In this document: positions 1-8,307 of the stretch, piece after piece
Position numbering within the stretch: position 1 is the stretch's first letter
How the letters are laid out: every line of letters begins with the position of its first letter
Origin: Prevotella ihumii
GTDB lineage: Bacteria; Bacteroidota; Bacteroidia; Bacteroidales; Bacteroidaceae
Direction: 5' to 3'
Length of the DNA: 38,817 nucleotides
Assembly: GCF_900155655.1 (NCBI RefSeq)
Contig: NZ_LT706987.1
Span: forward strand, 1,462,694 to 1,501,510
Position numbers and translations under genes: made by a program
The notes under the pieces: model-generated
What the model saw: only the letters and a program-made list of their open reading frames with translations
The model's database searches: none
Told to the model about the DNA's origin: nothing

Positions 1-120
1 GAAATTGTTGTCTCTCCAACAGGAATGATTCGAGAAATTTTTGTGCGCCCCAAACCCTCTTGGGTATAAAGACGAATTACTTCATCGTAATACTTGTTAC
101 GTTTCTCACAATTGTACTTC
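1..120 (-). pseudogene. Fragment of a helix-turn-helix (transposase-like) ORF split by IS66
   Basis: Reading the minus strand across the IS66 insertion, with one copy of the 8-bp duplication removed, gives an ORF. It starts at ATG 2258-2256 (MWKY...) and continues through this stretch as NCEKRNKYYDEVIRLYTQEG and then GLGRTKISRIIPVGETTI, running off the left edge. The pattern (two basic helices, 'GLGRTKISRIIPVGETTI') resembles the homeodomain-like HTH at the N-terminus of insertion-sequence transposases. The IS sits after the fourth codon, so the gene is separated from its start and is probably dead. The family is not certain because only about 40 residues are visible. Confidence 0.55.
113..120. 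repeat. 8-bp target-site duplication, left copy (TGTACTTC)
   Basis: TGTACTTC directly precedes the left inverted repeat and recurs exactly at 2246-2253, directly after the right one. An 8-bp duplication is the known signature of IS66-family transposition. It fixes the element's limits at 121 and 2245. Confidence 0.93.
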
Positions 121-154
121 GTAAGCATCCAATATTAGCCGACTTTCACACCAA

Positions 155-196
155 CAAATAACCCTTATATGTCTGGCAGCATATAAGGGTTATTTG
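155..196 (-). terminator. 17-bp perfect hairpin abutting the tnpC stop codon
   Basis: CAAATAACCCTTATATG (155-171) pairs perfectly with CATATAAGGGTTATTTG (180-196) around the 8-nt loop TCTGGCAG. It begins one base after the tnpC stop. It could end tnpC transcription or block readthrough in either direction. There is no clear T-run, so the terminator role is inferred. The same hairpin is in the right IS copy. Confidence 0.7.
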
Positions 197-1774
197 TTAT
201 TTGAAGTTTGAAGGTAGCATTTTCGTGAGTTCCTCCTCCGTCATATCTGGCAGGGGCCTTGAAAGAACTTCCTTCATCCATTTGTATGGCTCTATGCCTG
301 CTTCCCTGCAACACGCCATGAAGGTATAGAAGATGGCGTTGTTCTCCGCTCCCTCATTGTTACCACAGAACAGGTAGTTCTTTCTTCCAAGCGTGATGGG
401 TCTGATGGCCTGTTCCATGAGGTTGTTGTCTATGTTGAATCGTCCGTCCTGCACATACCTACCAATGCGTATCCATACGGCGAAGGCATAACGCAGTGCC
501 TTCTCCATAGCTTCGCCTGGGGTGTACTGTTTGTGTACATCCAACATATAGGTCTCCAAATACTTAAGAATGGGGTAAGCTTTAGTCTTTCGTTCTGTCT
601 CCACTTCCTCGGGTGGTGCTTTCTTGTGTTTGAGGTTTTCCTCCAACTCATAAAGCGTGGCTATCGTTTCGATGATATGGGCGGCGTTTTTATCGTCAGC
701 CGCCAGATGTTCGAACTTACGTCTCACGTGTGCCATACATCCTAACAGCACGATGCCCTGAACGTTCTCAAACCTGCTGTAGACCTCATACCCATCAGAC
801 TGTATGGCACCCTGGTAGCCCTTGAAGAGTTCATCTGCCACAGCGCCCGACCGCGACCCGTCCTTCCAATGGAAGAACACACCCTGGGAGTGTATGGCGT
901 CACGCACACCCCACAGGTATCCCTTGCGCGTCTTTCCCTTGCGGTCGGCAACCTGTACGCTGGTCTCGTCAACTTGAAGATAAGGACTTTGCAGGATCTG
1001 TCTTACTTGAAGTTTGTAAAGTGGATAAAGTGCATCGGCGGCATCGTGAACCCAACTGTTGACGGTTGAGGTGGGGATGTTCACGCCCAGTTCCTTCCAT
1101 CTTTCACATTGCCTATACTCGGGCTGGTGATAGGCGAACTTGGCGGTGATGATTTCGGCGAGCAGGGAAGCGTCGGCAAAACAATCCACCGCTTGCTTTT
1201 TCAAGGGGGCTTCCAGGATGTCGACCTTCGCATCCGTTGACCGGGCTTCCTTCAGGCGGCAGATGACACGATCTTCTACCCTGACATAAAAGGATGAGGG
1301 ACGCAGACACAGATGCTCACTTCTGTCATGTCCGATGATGACCATGCGCTCAGCGTCATAACCCTCTGGATATATCTCCGTCACCTGTCGCTCTATATTC
1401 TCGGGAACATAGGAGGCGTAGGTCCTACCCTTTCTGGAAGGACGGCTCACACGGCGTGATGACCTGCGTTGTCCGGCCTGCTGTTTTATCTCCTTGATGA
1501 TGGGAAGGGCTTCCACCTGAGCCAGGGAGCCCTCTTTGGCCCACTGCTCGTCAAAAAGCGTACCCGCCCAGCCGCTTGCACTCTCAGGCAGGCGTTTCTC
1601 GCTGCGCCTGCCAAATACCATGCGCTCAAGTTCAAGAATGCGACGGGACTTTCGTTCCAGCTCAGCATCCTTAATCTTAAGCTCAGCATCCCTTTGCTCA
1701 AGAAGTTTAACAACAGCTTCCCGAGTGAGAGAATGGTAGTCAGATGTCATTGTACTATAAGGCATATCCATCAC
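197..1774 (-). CDS. tnpC: IS66 family transposase TnpC
   Basis: This 525-residue protein is the DDE transposase of the element. A short N-terminal coiled coil (REAVVKLLEQRDAELKIKD...) precedes the 'MVFGRRSEK' segment typical of IS66 transposases. The catalytic region has the motifs QVDETSVQ and IQSDGYEVYSRF for the two Asp. The final Glu lies in NNLMEQAIRPITLGRKNYLF. The C-terminal FYTFMACCREAGIEPYKWM segment is also typical of IS66. The length matches full family members and there is no frameshift, so it is probably functional. It lies downstream of tnpB (60-bp gap) and would be co-transcribed. Compared with the copy at 37131 it lacks 21 residues of coiled coil and differs by a few substitutions, for example R versus H in 'SEKRLPES'. 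Confidence 0.96.
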   Translation of the reverse strand: MMDMPYSTMTSDYHSLTREAVVKLLEQRDAELKIKDAELERKSRRILELERMVFGRRSEKRLPESASGWAGTLFDEQWAKEGSLAQVEALPIIKEIKQQAGQRRSSRRVSRPSRKGRTYASYVPENIERQVTEIYPEGYDAERMVIIGHDRSEHLCLRPSSFYVRVEDRVICRLKEARSTDAKVDILEAPLKKQAVDCFADASLLAEIITAKFAYHQPEYRQCERWKELGVNIPTSTVNSWVHDAADALYPLYKLQVRQILQSPYLQVDETSVQVADRKGKTRKGYLWGVRDAIHSQGVFFHWKDGSRSGAVADELFKGYQGAIQSDGYEVYSRFENVQGIVLLGCMAHVRRKFEHLAADDKNAAHIIETIATLYELEENLKHKKAPPEEVETERKTKAYPILKYLETYMLDVHKQYTPGEAMEKALRYAFAVWIRIGRYVQDGRFNIDNNLMEQAIRPITLGRKNYLFCGNNEGAENNAIFYTFMACCREAGIEPYKWMKEVLSRPLPDMTEEELTKMLPSNFK

Positions 1775-1834
1775 ATTATCAGTTCTTTATACGATGTAAA
1801 GTTACGAAAAATATCTGACACTGGCAAGAAAATA

Positions 1835-2179
1835 CTAAGATTTATTGTATCTTTTTCTTCGGTAGCAATTAGGATTTATACCTTCAATATAGAGTACCAA
1901 TTCGTCCCAGCGAAGTTCATAAAATCCAACTCTCGCCCGTATGATTTTAGGACTCAGGCAACCCTGTGCCATCTGTTTATGATACACGACAAAACCACAG
2001 CGTTCCCAGTGCAGCAATTTAATTCGGTTACGGGATCGATTGTAGAAAACGTAGACAACACCATCAGAAGGATTGAAGTCATTGCTGCGTACCAATTGGG
2101 ACAGGCGAAGAATACCCTGACGCATGTCCACAGGAGTGCAACAAACCCGAAAAACATTTGTTTCGTTGAGTACAAACAT
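1835..2179 (-). CDS. tnpB: IS66 accessory protein TnpB
   Basis: The 114 residues are the normal length for IS66 TnpB (Orf2). The family pattern is clear: 'TPVDMRQGILRLSQLV' near the N-terminus, then 'VYVFYNRSRNRIKLLHWE' and 'GFVVYHKQM'. TnpB is needed for transposition in tested IS66 elements, but its biochemical role is not well defined. The ATG at 2179 is 66 bp inside the right inverted repeat, so the promoter must lie in that short stretch or outside the element. It is followed by tnpC on the same strand. Confidence 0.93.
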   Translation of the reverse strand: MFVLNETNVFRVCCTPVDMRQGILRLSQLVRSNDFNPSDGVVYVFYNRSRNRIKLLHWERCGFVVYHKQMAQGCLSPKIIRARVGFYELRWDELVLYIEGINPNCYRRKRYNKS

Positions 2180-2245
2180 AAGTTTTTAGGGCAAAGGTAG
2201 TAAAGCAAGAATGTTACACAAAGGCGGCTAATATTGGATGCTTAC

Positions 2246-2253
2246 TGTACTTC
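2246..2253. repeat. 8-bp target-site duplication, right copy
   Basis: Exact repeat of 113-120 (TGTACTTC) directly outside the right end of the IS66 element. The start codon of the interrupted HTH ORF (2258-2256, minus strand) is only three bases beyond it. Confidence 0.93.
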
Positions 2254-2335
2254 CACATAATTGTTGATTTTGCGAGTCAACTTTTTCTAGGGAAAGACAC
2301 TAACGACCGATTTGGGTTAAAACGGAGAAATAACC

Positions 2336-3298
2336 TTATTTCCGCTTCATAAACATACGCACCAGAAGGAAGTTTACAGGTACGCAGACGCAGAAAACAG
2401 GTATCATTGCCACACGCTTCTCGAAGCCTAAATAAAGGAAAAGGGATAGCATTGCTGTTTGTAAAAGGAAATTTACAATGTGGGAAAGGGCAAATCCTGC
2501 ACCTCGTTTGGCAGTAGATTTCACTTTAAATGTAAACTTTGTAGAGGCTACATAGTTGAAACAAAAGCTTAAAGCATAACCTATCGTATTAGAAATTCGG
2601 GGTTCAAGATAGTTTAATAGAAATACATAAATACAAAATTGCAGCGCTGTTGCAGCTACACCAACAATACCAAAACGGACGATTTCACCGAGTTTTTCGC
2701 GCTTTCCATTCCTAAACGGACGGTAATGTGCCTCGTCTGCTTCAGCCAACAAAGCTTTATCGCCATTACTATCACCAAAGACAATGAGCTGATAGGAAAA
2801 ACGATTAGGGAACACCTTTTTAAGTCGGTCAACCTTTTCTTCGCCATAACAGTTCTTGCTGATAAATTTTCCTGTTACAACATCGTTTCTTACATCTATC
2901 TGTGTGCCTTCGATGGGAAGTAAATCGCCAAACTCTGCAAAGAACGGACGCACCCAATTCTCTATGCTCGCTGAAATTATCACAGCTTTATCGCCATCTT
3001 TGAAAGCTTTTCGAAGGGTTTCTATGCCGTCAGGACGCAGTATCCTACATCTTGCTTGTGCAAACTTTACGCATTTTTCATCGAACTCATCGATATTCAT
3101 TCCCTTAAAAAACCAAGAGAATACGCGTTGTTTCGCCTTCCAATTGGGATACATTTTCAACTTCATCAATACCAATAATGGCGAGAATAACAGAAATCCC
3201 CAAAAGGCTTTTTTGTAGCCAAAGTTGAACTCAATGAACTCTACAAAGGTGTCTTTGGTTGTTAATGTGCCATCAAAATCGAATGCGTAAACTTTCAT
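2336..3298 (-). CDS. HAD-IB phosphatase fused to a GtrA-like membrane domain
   Basis: Two domains lie in 320 residues. Residues 1-195 are a HAD-IB hydrolase: motif I DFDGT with D7 and D9, motif II Ser near S109 (IISAS), a motif III Lys near K145, and motif IV GDSNGD with D166 and D170. Residues 205-320 are a four-helix GtrA-type domain starting 'GEIVRFGIVGVAATALQF', with the family's 'FCFNYVASTKFTF' loop. GtrA proteins are proposed to move polyprenyl-phosphate sugars across the inner membrane. HAD-IB enzymes remove phosphate from small substrates. The gene lies 8 bp after ubiA, last in the operon. By analogy with mycobacterial decaprenyl-phosphate-arabinose synthesis I infer 5'-dephosphorylation of a polyprenyl-phosphate pentose, then flipping. 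Domain calls are firm; the substrate is inference. Confidence 0.85.
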   Translation of the reverse strand: MKVYAFDFDGTLTTKDTFVEFIEFNFGYKKAFWGFLLFSPLLVLMKLKMYPNWKAKQRVFSWFFKGMNIDEFDEKCVKFAQARCRILRPDGIETLRKAFKDGDKAVIISASIENWVRPFFAEFGDLLPIEGTQIDVRNDVVTGKFISKNCYGEEKVDRLKKVFPNRFSYQLIVFGDSNGDKALLAEADEAHYRPFRNGKREKLGEIVRFGIVGVAATALQFCIYVFLLNYLEPRISNTIGYALSFCFNYVASTKFTFKVKSTAKRGAGFALSHIVNFLLQTAMLSLFLYLGFEKRVAMIPVFCVCVPVNFLLVRMFMKRK

Positions 3299-3306
3299 AG
3301 CTATAC

Positions 3307-4185
3307 CTAAAGAAAATAAATAATAACTAAAAACGTGAGACCAAATCCAAGAACAATGGTTTGAATAAAGCGGTCGTGGAGAATAACCTTCGTAGGGTCG
3401 CCACTTTTCTTGTCAACCACAGCTATTTGAATGTAGCGCAAAAGCCCTAACAATACAAAAATAGAGGTGAGATAAAGATTATCTGTATTAAACTTTGCAA
3501 TGATTTCTGGGCTTACCGTGTACATAATGTAGCACACCAGCGTTACTGCTGCTGTTATCGTAATGGCTTGATTGATGAACGTTAGGTTGTAACTACTGGT
3601 GTTCTTGCGTGGGGCTTCTCCTGTTTCATTCATACGCAACACATCGTCACGACGCTTAGCAAACGAAAGAAAAAGCATTAATAAGAAAGTCATTAGCACA
3701 ATCCATTTACTGAGCAAGATAGATGTTGCCACGCCACCAGCTATAAGTCTCAACACAAAACCAAAAGCTACAATACATACATCAATGATAGCGTGTTGCT
3801 TTAACCACAAACAATAAGCAATATTCATTAGCCAATAGAGCGACAAGATACCTATCGTTTCTATTCGGTTATTCGACAAAAGATACAGTGTTGCAATAGC
3901 CAAGCCAAACATCAAGCCCATCAACACCATTCCTTGTGGAATACTTATAGCACCCGAAGCGAATGGGCGTTTGCATTTCTCTGGGTGTTTTCGGTCGTCT
4001 TCTACATCAATTATATCGTTCAAGCAGTAGATAGATGAAGCCACAAAGCAGAATGCAAGGGCTGTAACGCCTCCAGCATAAAGTGCCTCAAGGCGCAATA
4101 ATGCTCCGCTAAAAAAGATGGGAAGCAATACCACAAGATTTTTTATCCACTGCTTGGGTCGAATTAATCGTATTAAATCTTTCAT
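3307..4185 (-). CDS. UbiA-family prenyltransferase, decaprenyl-phosphate phosphoribosyltransferase-like
   Basis: This is a 292-residue polytopic membrane protein that starts MKDLIRLIRPKQWIKNL. An upstream in-frame ATG would add 64 residues, but those lie inside the preceding gene. The chosen ATG overlaps that gene's stop as ATGA (4182-4185), a normal coupled arrangement. Family signs are 'RPKQWIKN' at the N-terminus, the Mg-binding motif NDIIDVEDDRKHP (N56, D57, D60, D63-64), 'KRPFASG', and a second polar loop 'SFAKRRDD'. The RPKQWIKN start and the NDxxDxxxD loop are typical of the subgroup that moves phosphoribose from PRPP onto polyprenyl phosphate (Rv3806c type), rather than quinone or heme enzymes. 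The adjacent HAD phosphatase supports this. The exact lipid and sugar are not shown by sequence. Confidence 0.82.
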   Translation of the reverse strand: MKDLIRLIRPKQWIKNLVVLLPIFFSGALLRLEALYAGGVTALAFCFVASSIYCLNDIIDVEDDRKHPEKCKRPFASGAISIPQGMVLMGLMFGLAIATLYLLSNNRIETIGILSLYWLMNIAYCLWLKQHAIIDVCIVAFGFVLRLIAGGVATSILLSKWIVLMTFLLMLFLSFAKRRDDVLRMNETGEAPRKNTSSYNLTFINQAITITAAVTLVCYIMYTVSPEIIAKFNTDNLYLTSIFVLLGLLRYIQIAVVDKKSGDPTKVILHDRFIQTIVLGFGLTFLVIIYFL

Positions 4186-5207
4186 TTCAGTTTTCTCTCT
4201 ATGGGTTTTACAACTGCGTTCATACACTTTTGGAACACCCACGCCAATGGCAACACAATAGAAATAGTTGTCAAGAAGGTGAACCAATAGTTCCACTCCA
4301 ACCGCTCCACATATATCAAAACAAACTGATGATGTAGCAGATAGGTCTCTAAGCTCAATCCGCCGACCCACGCACACGTCTTGTTAAACCACACAGGTGT
4401 ACAGCGGAACACACGATTGAGCAATAATATCGTTGTTATCGTGAGTGGAATGTAAAGCATACGTTCTAAAAACAAGGGGAATTGTCCGTGTTTCACTTGT
4501 TCAAGAAAGATGCTTGACGCCAATGCCATTACAAAGATAATAATAATCATCCAAATAGAAGCACCATCCATCGTATCTTTTCGCTTTACGGCTGCTCCAA
4601 TGTTGATACCTATAAAATAAATGGGTACACGACTCCAAAATATCTCTAAATGTCCAACAAGATGATTGATAGGTGTTACCAATGCCACCAAAATGCACCA
4701 CATCACCATTACGACAGGACTCCAACGATAGATGGGGTGCTTAATAATGAGCTGCATATAAGCAGGCGTAACCAAGTATAACATCATTGTAGCTGGAATG
4801 TACCAGAATGTGAGTTCATCGTGCAGCCAAAAATCCCAATTGATACTTATATCTCCGATTAAATCGATGATATTTGTACTATGCCCGTGGTGCATCACAA
4901 GGTCAGGACAAAGATAATCGGGTACATAAAACAGAAGAGCTATAACAAGCCACGTAGGATAAATTCTCACCATACGATGCAGATAAAAGGAACGTGTATC
5001 AGGGTTCTTTGTCCACGAAAACCACAACCCAATACCACTCAAGAAAAGAAACATGTCTACACCAATATTTCCCATTCTCCGCAATCCAAAGAAGAGGTCT
5101 TCGCGTGGCAAACCTACGTGAAACAGCACTACAAAGAGCATTGCCATTCCCATTAGTTCGCTACGATAGCGACTTATATTAGCGAGTTCTATATCCTTTA
5201 TCTGCAT
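4182..5207 (-). CDS. Acyltransferase-3 family membrane protein (second of two)
   Basis: This is a 341-residue integral membrane protein with about ten hydrophobic segments. The N-terminal helix ends 'AMLFVVLFHVGLP', with the family's conserved His in the first membrane segment. It is followed by 'NIGVDMFLFLSGIGLWFSW', the usual second-helix signature of acyltransferase-3 (OafA/NolL-like) proteins. Such enzymes move acetyl or other acyl groups from the cytoplasm onto lipopolysaccharide, capsule or other glycans. It follows a second family member by 35 bp and is coupled by a 4-bp overlap to the UbiA gene. The pair of acyltransferases may modify two positions or two sugars of one glycan. The acceptor is unknown. 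Confidence 0.85.
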   Translation of the reverse strand: MQIKDIELANISRYRSELMGMAMLFVVLFHVGLPREDLFFGLRRMGNIGVDMFLFLSGIGLWFSWTKNPDTRSFYLHRMVRIYPTWLVIALLFYVPDYLCPDLVMHHGHSTNIIDLIGDISINWDFWLHDELTFWYIPATMMLYLVTPAYMQLIIKHPIYRWSPVVMVMWCILVALVTPINHLVGHLEIFWSRVPIYFIGINIGAAVKRKDTMDGASIWMIIIIFVMALASSIFLEQVKHGQFPLFLERMLYIPLTITTILLLNRVFRCTPVWFNKTCAWVGGLSLETYLLHHQFVLIYVERLEWNYWFTFLTTISIVLPLAWVFQKCMNAVVKPIERKLK

Positions 5208-5242
5208 TTCTGTATCTTCTTTTTTCTATATGATGTCTTCTT

Positions 5243-6382
5243 TTACTTCAACTTTGGCGATGGTACACGCTTAATAAGTTCGTTGAACAGCCAAGCTACA
5301 CCAATAGCACAAATAACATAAAGCAACAAGCCTGTCCAATAGTTGCCCTCACGTGATATGGGGATAAGTATTTTGCGCACAATAGGGTGTGATACAAACA
5401 TCGCTGCCGATATTGTACCAATCCAATTCAACGCCTTCATTATCCACTGATGTGGGATAAAATGCTTTTGCGTGCGTGAAATGAATACTACAAAACTGAT
5501 GGATGCTGCACAAATAAACATTGGAACAAACAACCAAGTATAGAAATAAAAACTGCCCAAATAAACGCACACACACGAAGCAATAAACACTGACAAATAA
5601 GGTTGCCAATTCTTAATATTAAGGTATCGTGCTGAAAGCAATCCTAAACAGAAAGGCAACATTCCACCGATAAAATTATAGCGCACACGATTTAATGTTT
5701 CGCCCTCTGGTTCACACAATGCTTGAATAAGCGTACAAACAACTATCATTGCCACAGCATAACTCCAATGTTTACGAAACAGCAACAAGCGATACACAAT
5801 ATAACATTGGAACATCAAACCAAAGTACCAATAAGGTCCTGGCCATATCACCTTATCAGGGTGTTCCATAAGATTATTGAACAAGCCCATCTGTCCAAAA
5901 ATGGCCATTACATCGTATTTATGTGCTCCTGCGGTAATGTTATCAATAAGCACGAAAGCCACAAAGCCCACAATCATCATACGAAAGAGCTTTAGCCAAT
6001 GGTAGCGAACAAAACGAAAAGCTGAAGGTACAATCGCCTCCGCTTGTCCTTTTAAAGGCAATTCGTACTTTAAATAAAGTCCATAACCCGACAAAAATAG
6101 GAAGACGGGCACACCATAATGTCCAAAGAACGAAACAATATGGAAAAATTCTAAAGGTGTTTCGCCTATTGGTGCAGACATAACATCATCAAACCAATCT
6201 ATGTGTTGCTGTATGAATTGATACTCATTTTCTTTAACGATGGGCGAAAGCCAATGACAAAAATTATGAAGCATAATGCCCATAATAGCCAATCCGCGCA
6301 AGGCATTACATTCCACACGCAATAATTTGGCATCTGCTGCGCCTTTTATATTTTGCTCTTTATCTTTTATCTCCATACTCAT
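5243..6382 (-). CDS. Acyltransferase-3 family membrane protein (first of two)
   Basis: The 379-residue membrane protein has the acyltransferase-3 pattern: 'ECNALRGLAIMGIMLHNFCHW', with RG and His in the first helix, then 'FFGHYGVPVFLFLSGYGLYLKYE'. The rest is a series of hydrophobic helices, and 'AAMFVSHPIVRKI' near the end matches the family's late His-containing helix. It lies 27 bp after the phosphoethanolamine-transferase-like gene and 35 bp before the second acyltransferase. The likely role is O-acylation of a surface glycan or lipid. It differs clearly in sequence from its neighbour, so the two are not a recent duplication. A second Met (residue 3) could also be the start. Confidence 0.85.
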   Translation of the reverse strand: MSMEIKDKEQNIKGAADAKLLRVECNALRGLAIMGIMLHNFCHWLSPIVKENEYQFIQQHIDWFDDVMSAPIGETPLEFFHIVSFFGHYGVPVFLFLSGYGLYLKYELPLKGQAEAIVPSAFRFVRYHWLKLFRMMIVGFVAFVLIDNITAGAHKYDVMAIFGQMGLFNNLMEHPDKVIWPGPYWYFGLMFQCYIVYRLLLFRKHWSYAVAMIVVCTLIQALCEPEGETLNRVRYNFIGGMLPFCLGLLSARYLNIKNWQPYLSVFIASCVCVYLGSFYFYTWLFVPMFICAASISFVVFISRTQKHFIPHQWIMKALNWIGTISAAMFVSHPIVRKILIPISREGNYWTGLLLYVICAIGVAWLFNELIKRVPSPKLK

Positions 6383-6409
6383 AGCTTTATCCTACAAAAA
6401 TAAGCCTTT

Positions 6410-8260
6410 TCATCGCTTCTTTTCTTGTTTATGCTTCAGCACCAACTTATCATAGTCGGTTTTATTTTTCAATATTCTTGGGCGCATTTCGTTATATTTT
6501 GTGCTCAATATATCGTACTCTGACTTATATTGCTTTGTGCTGATACCTGCAAGGTTGAGCAGCAAATGAGGCAATGCATCTGTCATCAATCGTTTATCTT
6601 TCACCTTTTTTATTTGTTGGAATACATCGCTGTGTTTATCCACAAACTTTGGCGAACAATAAATCCAAAAAGGTACTTCAAACTCGTAATGTGCTAAATC
6701 GTAATCTATTTCTGCCGAATGATTGCGACACACAAATCCACGATTACCTTCATAACATTCTTCACCGTGGTCGGGCATATATATCACCACCGCTTCATCG
6801 TCCGAGAAACGCTTCACAATTTGGTCTACAATCGAATCGTTGTACAACACCGTATTGTCATAATGTGCCAACATTTCACGTTGTTCTTTCGACAAGTCTT
6901 TGCGTTTTTCTGCGTAATCATCGGCTTTGAAGTGGCGTTGATTGATAGGATAACGCATCTTGTACGACACGTGCGACCCGATGAGATGGAAGATTATAAG
7001 GTTATGCACCTTGTTTTCTTGTTTCAAATTCCTGTCATAATCTTGCAACAGTTCTTCATCAAAACGGTGCAAACGTGTGTTACGAGTATCAAACATTGAG
7101 GCTGAAAGTTCGGTATGATTTAAGAAGAACCCTCCGCTAAAATCATAAACAGCTTCTTTGGCTTGAGGTAAGAACTGATTGGTAACGAACGAAACGTGAT
7201 AACCTGCCTTGCGGAAAAGTTGTGGGAATAACGGATAGTCGCACCACTCACCTTGCTGCCCTACAACGTGAAGCGAAAATACATTCTTAAATACAAAACT
7301 TGTCAAGTTCCAAGGTGCTACGACATCGGTGAAAGGCGTTAATAGTCCCGAACGTTCCAACGCTACTTGTCGGGGGGTGGTGTTCATAAAATAGCCATAC
7401 TGCTGTGAATGGTGACGCCCCATACTTTCGCCAATGATAAGTACAATATTGGGCGATTTAAACGAGCAACTGTCTACTTGGGCATCATCTTTAGCCGCAA
7501 TTAGGCGGTCTATCTGCTGTGCGGCAAGTTGGTTAGCAAAGACACTAAATATCAATCGGTAGCAAGGCAAATAGAATTGCGCACAATCTCTGTTGGTCAG
7601 TTCGTGCTCTACATCGCCTATCGAATGTTTAGAAAACATTTCTACCATTTCGCTTTTGTTATGTGCCGAACTTATCGTTGCCCACACCAACAATCCTGTA
7701 AGCAGAACACCAAATATGGGTTGCAATCGTTCTAAAATAGCGTTGAAACCGCCAATTATTGCTTTTACAGAAGGTGAAAACTTCTTATAGAAGAATGGCG
7801 TACAAGCTGTGAAAATATGGAAAAGCACAATAAGAAGCAGCAATCCCACACTTGAGGTGAGCAACTCCGCATTGAGATAATTGTTTAAGAACTCTCCTGC
7901 TTCTCTACCATCAGTTTCAGCTGCCAACAACAGCATAGATGGATTGAGCGTAGAACGAAACTTGATCCAACAAAACAAGTCTGCAATACTCGTAGCATAC
8001 GCCACAACGTAGAAAAATCCACGTATCCATCGGCGAATTTTCAGTGGTATCACCGATAGGACAGCACAGATAATGTATAAATCCAAGAACAATTCAAGCC
8101 ACAAGTTGGCATATACCTCCACTTCGGGCTTGTTGGCTGGTAGTTCCTCATACGATACCACAATCCCAATGAGATACATAAAGCAAAAGAAAGAAAAGTT
8201 GCTCCGAATGGGATAACACATCTTCTTAAACAATCGTTCTAAAAAACGTAGGCTTTTCAT
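6410..8260 (-). CDS. Phosphoethanolamine transferase-like membrane sulfatase-fold enzyme
   Basis: I place the start at ATG 8260 (MKSLRFLERL, 616 residues). The ATG at 8290 lies upstream of a good promoter -7 box at 8284-8277, so it could not be transcribed from it. About five membrane helices span residues 20-200, followed by a periplasmic alkaline-phosphatase-fold domain. It has 'NIVLIIGESMGRHHSQQYGY', with the probable nucleophile S279 where EptA enzymes have Thr, then 'TTP', and late metal-binding motifs 'YMPDHGEE' and 'RNHSAE'. The EptA/CptA family moves phosphoethanolamine from phosphatidylethanolamine to lipid A, LPS core or other glycans, which often changes polymyxin sensitivity. The operon context suggests a surface glycan acceptor. 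A different phospho-alcohol donor cannot be excluded. Confidence 0.85.
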   Translation of the reverse strand: MKSLRFLERLFKKMCYPIRSNFSFFCFMYLIGIVVSYEELPANKPEVEVYANLWLELFLDLYIICAVLSVIPLKIRRWIRGFFYVVAYATSIADLFCWIKFRSTLNPSMLLLAAETDGREAGEFLNNYLNAELLTSSVGLLLLIVLFHIFTACTPFFYKKFSPSVKAIIGGFNAILERLQPIFGVLLTGLLVWATISSAHNKSEMVEMFSKHSIGDVEHELTNRDCAQFYLPCYRLIFSVFANQLAAQQIDRLIAAKDDAQVDSCSFKSPNIVLIIGESMGRHHSQQYGYFMNTTPRQVALERSGLLTPFTDVVAPWNLTSFVFKNVFSLHVVGQQGEWCDYPLFPQLFRKAGYHVSFVTNQFLPQAKEAVYDFSGGFFLNHTELSASMFDTRNTRLHRFDEELLQDYDRNLKQENKVHNLIIFHLIGSHVSYKMRYPINQRHFKADDYAEKRKDLSKEQREMLAHYDNTVLYNDSIVDQIVKRFSDDEAVVIYMPDHGEECYEGNRGFVCRNHSAEIDYDLAHYEFEVPFWIYCSPKFVDKHSDVFQQIKKVKDKRLMTDALPHLLLNLAGISTKQYKSEYDILSTKYNEMRPRILKNKTDYDKLVLKHKQEKKR

Positions 8261-8276
8261 ATTGTGAAATTTGGAG

Positions 8277-8307
8277 CAAAGGTACAGCAAAATTTATGAT
8301 ATATCAA
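8277..8307 (-). promoter_or_regulatory. Bacteroidota promoter for the five-gene glycan-modification operon
   Basis: On the minus strand, TTG (8307-8305), 20 nt, then TACCTTTG (8284-8277) matches the Bacteroidota primary sigma consensus TTG-N19/20-TAnnTTTG. The start would be near 8270, giving a leader of about 10 nt to the ATG at 8260. The next four genes have gaps of 8-35 bp or overlap, so one transcript to 2336 is likely. Confidence 0.75.

Larger units (their letters stand above)
121..2245 (-). mobile_element. Complete IS66-family insertion sequence (2125 bp)
   Basis: The element starts GTAAGCATCCAATATTAGCC (121) and ends with the reverse complement of the same sequence (2245). The ends match at 25 of 26 bases (121-146 versus 2220-2245). 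It carries tnpB and tnpC on the minus strand and is flanked by an exact 8-bp duplication. There is no room for tnpA: only about 66 bp separate the tnpB start from the right end, so this is a two-gene IS66 type. The intact ORFs, near-perfect ends and exact duplication suggest a fairly recent insertion. A second, nearly identical copy begins at 37055 in the same orientation. Confidence 0.95.

Noticed and set aside
1469..2200. Plus-strand ORF of 243 residues over the IS66 genes
   Set aside because: It lies opposite tnpC and tnpB and shows no domain. It is a shadow of the IS genes.
4186..4377. Longer start of the UbiA protein (extra 64 residues)
   Set aside because: The extension lies within the acyltransferase gene and lacks the family N-terminus. 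The ATGA overlap at 4182-4185 fits a coupled start.
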